Source: Chrysolina oricalcia (Eukaryota > Arthropoda > Insecta > Coleoptera > Chrysomelidae). From it: 64,000 bases of DNA. Positions 56,363 to 64,000 of this stretch are shown here, in pieces; the first letter of the stretch is position 1, and every line of letters begins with the position of its first letter. The position numbers and the translations under genes were made by a program. Location: positions 18,491,371 through 18,555,370 of the forward strand of contig OX101825.2 in the NCBI GenBank assembly GCA_944452925.2. Direction: 5' to 3'. Under the pieces are notes generated by a model. The model was not told the origin of the DNA. It saw nothing but the letters and a program-made list of their open reading frames with translations, and made no database searches.

Positions 56363-58179
56363 CACTGGCATGCAAAATTAACCGGACAAACAAAATTTTG
56401 TTCAAATTCAATCTTAAATAACTTTTAAACCTTTTCATCAATTTCAATAATTTTTTTGCCAAGTTGTAGGTACTTTCATTGTTATCATTCTCTACTATCG
56501 ATTTTGCAGAAAGTTCTTAAAGATTTGTCGTTATACAGGTTATGATAAAAGGTGCACTTTACCCCAACATTTCTGAACACCCTGTGGAAAAATTTGACTA
56601 CTGAATGATAGGTCTTCGTACGAGATTTTAAAGCCTGATCTTTCGTCAACAGTTCTTTTTTTGATTCATATCAATAACTGCATTCTTAAAGAAAAAACGC
56701 ATTTTTAAAGAAAACCATGCGATTAGTAACCATAAAAAAATTTTATTCAAAAAATAACAGTGACAACAATGGTAATTAATTGGTATCAAAATCGAGTGTT
56801 TCCTCCCCGGGCTTGAATAACAGCTCTCATCCTTTCTGGCATAGACTGAATTAAACCAGCAACTGCGTCTTGGGGTATTTGCTCCCACTCGTTTACCAGC
56901 GCCTGTTCCAACGCAACCACAGTTTGAAATTCTCCATAGTTCTGCCTAAGCCTTCATCCTAATTTGTCCCACATATGCTCTATGGGGTTGAGATCCGGAC
57001 TCCTTGGCGGCCAGTCGAGTACTTGGATACCAACATCATTGAGGTTTTGCCTAGTCATTCTGGCTATGTGCGGCCGAGCATTATCTTGCATTAGGAAAAA
57101 ATGTTCTCCTATAAAGGGCATATAAGGGACTACATGTTGTTCCAAACACTCCCTGATGTATCTGTCAGCATTAAGGCTCCCTCCCCGTAGCGAAACAAGA
57201 TCTGTGCGGGCTTCCAAGGAAATACCGCCCCATATCATCACTCCTCCACCACCAAATTGAATTCTAGGAGAGAAACAACATTGAGCATAGCGTTCTCCAG
57301 GCCTTCTCCACACTCTTTGACGACCATCAGGTGAATATCTCGTAAAACGAGACTCGTCTGTGAAAAGAACATTTCGCCAATCGTCCATATCCCAATCTGC
57401 ATGAGTTCGAGAAAATTCCAAGCGCTGCCTTCGATGACCTGCATCCAATAGGGGACCTGTAGCAGGTACAAAAGATGATAGGTTTTGTTCCTTCAACCTT
57501 CGCCGTACTGTGTCAGGTGAACAGCAAGTCTATCTGCGATATATCGAATGGCACGACCATCATCTTGTAAAGCTACAGCTTGCGCTACTTGTTCCGGTCT
57601 CATTTTTTTAAAACTTTCTCGTTAGCGGTATACCTCCGAAACACAAATCACCTAGAGACACAACCACCTTAACATACACTATAAAGCAAATAAATCTGTG
57701 AATAATTGTTGACTACTGCTTAGCAAAAATCTTTTTGACAAGCCATAAAAAATGCTTAACTGAAACTTGTCATAACAAGCAAAGCCAACTTAAAAGAATC
57801 GCTTGTTTATGGTTACGAATCGCATGGTTTTCTTTAAAAATGCGTTTTTTCTTTAAGAATGCAGTTATTGATATGAATCAAAAAAAGAACTGTTGACGAA
57901 AGATCAGGCTTTAAAATCTCGTACGAAGACCTATCATTCAGTAGTCAAATTTTTCCACAGGGTGTTCAGAAATGTTGGGGTAAAGTGCACCTTTTATCAT
58001 AACCTGTATAACGACAAATCTTTAAGAACTTTCTGCAAAATCGATAGTAGAGAATGATAACAATGAAAGTACCTACAACTTGGCAAAAAAAATATCGAAA
58101 TTGATGAAAAGGTTAAAAAGTTATTTAAGATTGAATTTGAACAAAATTTTGTTTGTCCGGTTAATTTTGCATGCCAGTG
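56363..58179 (-). mobile_element. Tc1 element, 1817 bp, ~370 bp inverted repeats
   Basis: Tips CACTGGCATGCAAAATTAAC and the inverse, with TA at 56361-56362 and 58180-58181. Arms about 56363-56737 and 57811-58179, nearly identical, which points to a fairly recent insertion. The transposase on the minus strand is DD34E. A GCCAGTGTATA motif just beyond, near 58254, hints at another related end. Confidence 0.92.
56786..57603 (-). pseudogene. Tc1 transposase (DD34E) with fused helix-turn-helix and two point defects
   Basis: Starts MRPEQVAQAVALQDDGRAIR with the first helix-turn-helix, then one missing base near 57526 and SPDTVRRRLKEQNLSSF, which looks like the end of the second. The linker normally between them (about 60 residues) is absent. 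Core: NVLFTDESRFTRYSPDGRQR (first Asp), MIWGGIS, LMQDNARPHIARMTR (second Asp), WPPRSPDLNPIEHMWDKLG (Glu, 34 residues later). A TGA at 56954-56956 follows, and readthrough continues in frame with RLRQNYGE to GGNTRF, ending at 56786. About 272 codons against ~340 for the family. Confidence 0.85.
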
Positions 58180-58199
58180 TATATCCTTTGTATTTCATT

Positions 58200-60830
58200 T
58201 AAAAAAATGTTATTCGCCGTGAAAAATATGAAATATCGGTATTTTCATCGACTGCCAGTGTATAGGTTGTGAAATAGAATATTTCGTACACAATGAATTT
58301 GGAGAAAATTTTTCGGACCAAAATAAAAAAATCAATCAAAAATATAAACTAAATGAGAGAAAAATCATACCAATTCATTTTATTTTTAATTTCCAAAGAA
58401 TAAATAGTTCGTAATCATTGTTCAAGGGTCTGTATTTTTCCAACAATAATTTTTTTTTTGCTTTGGCTGCATTTTCTTTGATATTTCTTGGTGAATCGGT
58501 ATTTATTTCCGATTTAAAAATCGTTTTCTTCATTAAAATAAAATACATTTTTCGTGAAAAATAAAATATTGTATGCACCACGAGCGTTACTAACATCCTA
58601 ACGCTCATTGGGCAACATTCATTCCTCAAAGGCTCTCGGGCTGAATTATGTTACCCACCGTGTTAGGATCCACATAACATACTTGGTGCATAAATAACAA
58701 TTATAGGACAAACCTCTAATGATTTATTATGATTAATCTCCTGATTTTTTGCACTAATTCATAAACACCCTGTATCTGGTGGCGGCCGGTGTCCAATTAA
58801 CTTTAAAATTCGAAATAGCATGGCATGGCTCTCATTTTATCACTCCTGAAAAGAGCAAAATGTGTTTTGGAGCAGTAGATTCAATCAACAGCTGATATTT
58901 CAATTATATCAACTCATTTACAATTGAGAAAAATGTTGATATTTAAATATTGATGAAAATATCAATATTCTTTATTAATTGAAGTCAAAATTGGATATTT
59001 CTTACAACACAAACTCAAACAGATCCAATCGACATTCTGGAGTGGAGTCTAACAAGAAAATATAGTTTTTTACATTGTTCAGATCCTTGATAAGGATTCC
59101 TTCGCTTACACAGGTACTTCACAGAACTGTGTGTGAGGTCTGTTATTTTTACGTTATTACGGTGTTTACTGAGACATTATTTCGACTTTTTTCGTTAATC
59201 GATCGACTAAAAGGCATTGATACGTACGGGTTGAATATAATTTGTGACCAAAAGAACATTGTGTTCGCGTACATCAAAAGCTCATTCGACACCAGCATTA
59301 TTTACTTCAACTTTCATATATTGCTGTGTTGTGCTCTACACAAAAATCAATAATTTTTTTATTCATGCTAATTAAAAACACCAGGAGGAATATCAATGAT
59401 TATAGCTGTCCGTAATTGGTCGATGTTCACCATGTATACCAACTCGAGATAGCAGTCCTGGAACGAAAAGTTTTGACAAAACAAAATCGCGACATCAAGG
59501 TATCTTGGCCACCTTGGAAAGATCATAATATGTTGAGACTAAAGTCAATATTTGAGAAAGATAATTTGTTTGATTCATAGCCATAAAATGGAAAACACTG
59601 GGTTTTTTGAGATTTACAGCTAGAGTAGGTTAATGCCAAGTCTTTTTTTATTATTAACAAGTCAAGCGCCATTTGCATCCGCTTGAATATAGTGGAGTAC
59701 TTTTACTTTTTAGCCGATGTTAAAGTTGAAAATGGACATGTTTTAAGTTTAGTTCTTGTAAATGTGCCATACATGTATTCAGTTGGACACAACAAATTGT
59801 TTATAAAAAAAAAATTTCAACACATAAGTTATAAAAGAAATAGTTAATCATTTTAGATACAAGATTTTGTTTTCCACATGGTTGGGCTAAACTTGTTAAA
59901 CCAAAATCATTTTCTTCATATATATTCATAAATATTGGACTATCATCGGCAAATTATAAAATCATTGAAGATGTTAATGAAAAAGCAAAGATTGCTTTTT
60001 TTCATATCAAATTGATGATAATTCTAATGTTACTGATATTGCTTTATTTTTGAAACCGAGTGACTGTCAGATAGTGAATTCATACAGAAAAATCTGTTGT
60101 TATAGTCTCTTCGTAAGAATATCTCGAAAACTTGGGGTTGGATTTCAAAAACATATAGAAGTCTGTAGTTCGTGATTCAAGTTTAATTTTCTGTCTTGTT
60201 TCAAGCTCGAAGTTTTTGAATTTCTACGTCTCTGAAAAACAGAGGTGTGAGCTCTTATTTTCAAAGCAGTGAGATTATCTGAAATCTGTTCTCTATCGAT
60301 CAATATACAACAAAAATCCATATGAGTTAAATTATTATAATGGAAATATAATGGAATATTCATAAAGATCTACTGACTGCGAGTATTAACGAAACCAAGG
60401 TCAATATTATAAATAATATTTGTCTAAACCATAAATTAATAACCATTCAACATTTCACAACGGAAAAAAAAATTAATTCAAGTGAAGTATTTTTTGAAAG
60501 AGCAAGAAATTGAATCACCCCGTTTCGTCTATAAGGTTGCGTATGTACCATAGCTAACCTTTATATTACCAAGCAAGTAAACCGTGTTATCGCACCATTC
60601 AAACATTAACATAACGTCCCGTCAGAGAACAAATAAAAAAAATCGTGTAAAGCAGCACCATTGGAAGTTTATCTCCGTTGAACATTATGTAATAATAGAC
60701 GTGACGTTGTAAAAGGCATATCGAATTCTGCTTACCTCCAAGAAAGTTAACGCTATGTCTAGATAAGCATTACTATTATCAAATGTGTATGGATAAATGG
60801 AGTTGGGTTATTTTCGATTATCAACAAATT
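58200..60830. other. No gene recognised
   Basis: AT-rich. A 92-codon frame at 59075-59353 contains no motif and has no supporting context. CACCCTGTATCTGG near 58767 is an isolated mariner-like tip. Confidence 0.4.
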
Positions 60831-60847
60831 TTTTTTTTAGGTTCTCC

Positions 60848-61193
60848 AGATTTATTATAAGTTGGGCTAGTTTCTTATTGATACTATTCTAAATAATCTT
60901 ATCAAATTTTAAGGTCTATGTCATTCTTTGTACCCCATACTCAAATATTGTTTCATTTCTTGTAAATTTAGTTTAGGTCTACCTTCTCCTTTTACCTGGG
61001 TTCCAATTTGTAGATTTTACAGATCTATTATAAGTTGGGCTAGTTTCTTATTGATACTATTCTATGTATTCTTCAATTCTTCCAAATTTTTTTTTCAACT
61101 ATGATCTATGTCATTCTTTTTACCCCATATTCAAATATTATTTCATTTTTGTAAATTCAGTTTGAGGTCTTCCTTGCCTTTTTAATTGGGTTC
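60848..61193 (+). repeat. Tandem duplication, 173 bp period, two copies
   Basis: TATTATAAGTTGGGCTAGTT with TCTTATTGATACTATTCTA, then TCTATGTCATTCTTT, TACCCCATA and TTCAGTTT/AAATTTAG stretches occur in the same order at 60848 and 61021. The copies differ by about one base in eight and by small indels. Confidence 0.75.
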
Positions 61194-61389
61194 GTGGGTT
61201 TCAGTTTCTAGCAAGTCTAAAATATAGTGGAGGAATCGTACCCTTTTCAAATTCAACTGGATTTTACCGATGATATTTTCAATCATAAGTATTTCATTTT
61301 GCAACAATGCAAGGTGACGTGCTCTTGTCAAGTTTTCTTTTAAAAATGTAGGACCCTTGGTATGATTTCCCAACACCCACAAATCTAGC

Positions 61390-62500
61390 AGAACCATTTC
61401 GGAATTTTTTAATTTATTATTATGCCATAATTTGTTGCTAATTCATCGCTAATTTCTTACCCCAATCAAAAACTTTTGTAGCTTGTTTTTTTTTCGAATC
61501 CTTGGTTCTGCTGTTTATATGAAGCTGGCAGAACCACTTTGTATCTATCAACTTTTGGAAAATTCTGTACCATAATTTCTCGCTATTTAATTACCACTTC
61601 GAAAAATGTTTTTTAAAAAATAATCCATGGTTTGCTGCTTAACCTTTTTTCTTGAAATAAAATGTATTTTGTGAAAAATTAAATGTTTATTATACGTTCC
61701 TTGATACGCGTAAATGAGCAGATACAGTAAATTTCCTGAATTTGCTGCTAATGTGCGTCTCAAATTATTCATGTCGTAATAAAACAATATTCTAATTTTT
61801 ACCTACACAAATCTCCACTTTCTTATAGTGGATTTCAAAACGGGAATGTTGAATGGCAACGTTGAATGAAATAAGTTGAAATTTAATTTCAAAGCGTGTT
61901 TTGGTATACAAGGTCTTTTACAGTAACTTTTGATTTTCAAATGAAACACTAATGAAACACTAATTCAGTTACATATACAATACATAATATGCAACACCTT
62001 GGCATCTTCATGGAGCACAAACAATATATAAAAAAAATTCAAAGCCCACTACGTTCAACTTCATTAAGTGGAGCAGAATTTTGGTCAACTTTGATTGTCA
62101 ACAACTCAATCAGTTCAACCCAAATATGAAACAGCATTAAGAGCGACAAATTTCAAATCGGGGTAATGAATTAGCAAGTAATTAGCGACAAATTATGGTA
62201 AAATTATAGTTTTTCCGAAGTTGATAGATACAAAGTGGTTCTGATAGCTTTATATAAACCTAGCAGAACTATAGACTTAAAAAAGAAAAGATGAGCGACA
62301 ATTTTTTTTAAGTGGTATTTAATTAGTGAAAAATTAGAATTCTCCAAAAGTTGATAGATACAAAGTGGTTTTGCCAGCTTCTTATTAAGAACCTAAAAGA
62401 ACCACTGATTAAAAAAAATATGAGAGACAAATTTTTAATTGGTGTAATAAATTACCAATAAAATAGCGAAAAATTATGACATGATCAAAAATTCAAAATT
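61390..62500. repeat. Inverted and direct copies of a ~130 bp unit
   Basis: GTTGATAGATACAAAGTGGT followed by (T/C)TG-AGCTT occurs directly at 62220 and 62350 (period 130) and inverted at 61523-61555. Units also share a GTAATGAATTAGCAA / TTGCTAATTCATCGC pair and GAACC near the ends. It looks like a foldback element whose right arm was later duplicated in tandem. Confidence 0.65.
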
Positions 62501-62614
62501 CCAAAATTGTTTTTCTATGGAGGTCCTACAATCTACAATCAGGCAACCAACTGACGGGATTTCAAACATATTAATATTATAAAGTAAGTAAAACTCTGAG
62601 TCGACTCAACAATA

Positions 62615-63011
62615 TATACTTGACCCCTAGAGTGGTAGAAGTAGTCTAAGCATATGTGGCAATAACTTGTCAAAAAAGTTGCGTAAACATAATTCTATCA
62701 AAAACATGTTTTCGAACACAGAAATGCTCATCTTCAGTTGAAATAACAGATCAAACTGAAATATGATAAGGCACTAATTACAATTTTGAAAAAGTTGTGA
62801 AATTAACAAAGATTGGTAAACTTGGAAACCAAAATGGACGTATGACATGAAAACGTAGCCAATAAAAATTTGACCTGTTATTTCAACTGAAGATGAGCAT
62901 TTCTATGCTCGAAAACATGTTTTTGATAGATGTTGACGCAAATTTTTTGACAAGTTCTTGTCAAAGCTGCTTTGAAAACAGCCCCCCTTCCCGCTCTAGG
63001 TGTCAACTATA
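62615..63011. mobile_element. Foldback element, ~150 bp arms
   Basis: TATACTTGACCCCTAGAGTG at the left and the inverse of TATAGTTGACACCTAGAGCG at the right. Inside, TCAAAAACATGTTTTCGA, AGAAATGCTCATCTTCAGTT and GAAATAACAG are inverted across an ~80 bp centre. It abuts the next element with no spacer. Confidence 0.75.
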
Positions 63012-63875
63012 CAGTGTGTCCCACTTACCATGCTCACCATGGGTATCTTTTTAATAGTGAGAGATACGAAGTCGGTTAAATGACACCAAATGTGCAGTTT
63101 ATCAAGGCCAACTATAATGTGAAAAAATTATTTGATAAAATCTATTCGTTTTTGTTTTATACGCAAAAAACAGATTTTATTTATGAAAATATTCGAATAG
63201 AAATTTCACATTCTTATAGCAGTTTTTCAATGAGATTTTGAAAAAAAATATGAAATTCATACCAACTCTTCTAGAATTTGAGATATCAATACCAACTTTC
63301 ATTTTTCAAATGTAGGTCATAGCTCACTATAACTTAGTTATGAATAACTTTTTTTTCTCTTAAAGATGATATATCACAGTAATAGTTTTTTGCTGATAAC
63401 AACGGAGTTATCGTCATTTTATACAAAAACAAGAACTATTTTGAAGTCGCCATCTTGAATTTATAAATTTTAGCAAAAAAATCATGATCTCCGACCTCAA
63501 AAACCCCCACATACCAATTTTGAATGGAATCGGACCATAATCACAAATCTCGTCCGCCATATTGGAGGAGCCGCCATTTTTTATTTTTTATTTCAATAAA
63601 AATTTCATAGTGCATTGTCACCGGAATTATGAACGTCTGCCAAATTTCAAGTTATTAGGACCGCCAGACGTGGGTCAAAATTAACTTGCAAGAGACATGA
63701 AAATGATCAAAATTTGTTATTTGCGTATAAAACAAAAACGAATAGATTTTATCAAAATATTTTTTCACATTTTAGTTGGCCTTGATAAAATCCACATTTG
63801 GTGTCATTTAACCGACCTCGTATCTCTTACCATTAAAAAGATACCTATGGTGAGCATGGTAAGTGGGAAACACTG
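63012..63875. mobile_element. Mariner-type MITE, 864 bp, ~150 bp arms
   Basis: CAGTGTGTCCCACTTACCAT at the left and ATGGTAAGTGGGAAACACTG at the right, with TA at 63010-63011 and 63876-63877. The arms continue through TTAAATGACACCAAATGTG and GATAAAATCTATTCGTTTTT. The interior has no transposase. The 69-codon frame at 63697 is arm sequence. Confidence 0.8.
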
Positions 63876-64000
63876 TATATTGCGTGACTTAGTTCCTTTA
63901 CAGTGAAACTCCTCTTTGAGGATGGACTACTTCCATCATATTATAAAAGAAATTGTAATGCCTTCCAAAACCAAGTGTCACATTTATAATTCAAATAGCT

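Noticed and set aside
59075..59353. 92-codon open frame
   Set aside because: No domain, no repeats, no flanking regulatory features; length is within chance for this amount of sequence.
1..64000. CRISPR array, bacterial operons, replication origin
   Set aside because: No regularly spaced repeats with unique spacers, no ribosome-binding-site-led gene strings, and spliced transposases indicate a eukaryotic genome.

Overview
The window reads as nuclear DNA of an arthropod, most likely an insect; a beetle would fit but this cannot be decided from the sequence. Base composition is AT-rich, transposase genes carry spliceosomal introns, and the mobile-element repertoire is insect-like: Tc1/mariner elements with DUF4817-type transposases, non-LTR retrotransposons with jockey/CR1-like ends, a Penelope-like element with a GIY-YIG domain, hAT elements, a Crypton tyrosine recombinase, a Ty3/gypsy-type gag, tRNA-derived SINE heads and many foldback MITEs. 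I found no convincing host gene. The 64 kb looks like an intergenic or intronic stretch, or a heterochromatin-like one, built by successive insertions and then decaying.

Layout. 1-3500: LINE reverse-transcriptase scrap interrupted by a 3.35 kb long-inverted-repeat mariner element that contains a tRNA-like SINE head. 5600-7500: a foldback element and a decayed DUF4817 transposase. 7500-12070: a LINE (ORF1 end, endonuclease, RT, C-terminus) carrying an internally deleted gypsy-like element and a small MITE. 12080-13390: CpG-rich foldback and a degenerate ~120 bp tandem array. 14726-15314: a mariner-type MITE. 16950-18780: foldbacks and a Crypton relic with its own MITE. 18835-22330: a LINE scrap split by an almost intact hAT with an 8 bp target duplication. 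23624-27040: a nested pair of mariner-type elements, the inner one with transposase N-terminal coding sequence in both inverted repeats, followed by a MITE. 28614-32530: a Harbinger-like MITE, then a Penelope-like element split by a 2.77 kb DD41D mariner whose transposase has an 80 bp intron. 33525-41760: foldback, a 24 bp tandem repeat, two LINE fragments, one of them split by an element carrying a hAT relic. 43069-44331 and 50022-50650: two hAT derivatives that keep a BED-finger exon but no catalytic core. 51054-51280: possible Crypton scrap. 52840-53550: LINE 3' end with an ATT tail. 54079-56214: long foldback. 56363-58179: a Tc1 element (DD34E). 60848-63875: tandem and inverted duplications and two abutting MITEs.

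The genes do not form a host pathway. What links them is nesting. At six places (LINE/mariner 78-3431, LINE/gypsy 8345-9466, LINE/MITE 11530-11670, LINE/hAT 18953-21946, X/Y 24414-26696, PLE/mariner 29510-32276) removing the insert and one target-site copy restores the older element. That fixes exact boundaries and gives a relative age order. The DD41D/DUF4817 family is the most interesting: at least three copies with 600-730 bp inverted repeats, one of which has drawn its DNA-binding-domain coding sequence into both repeats.
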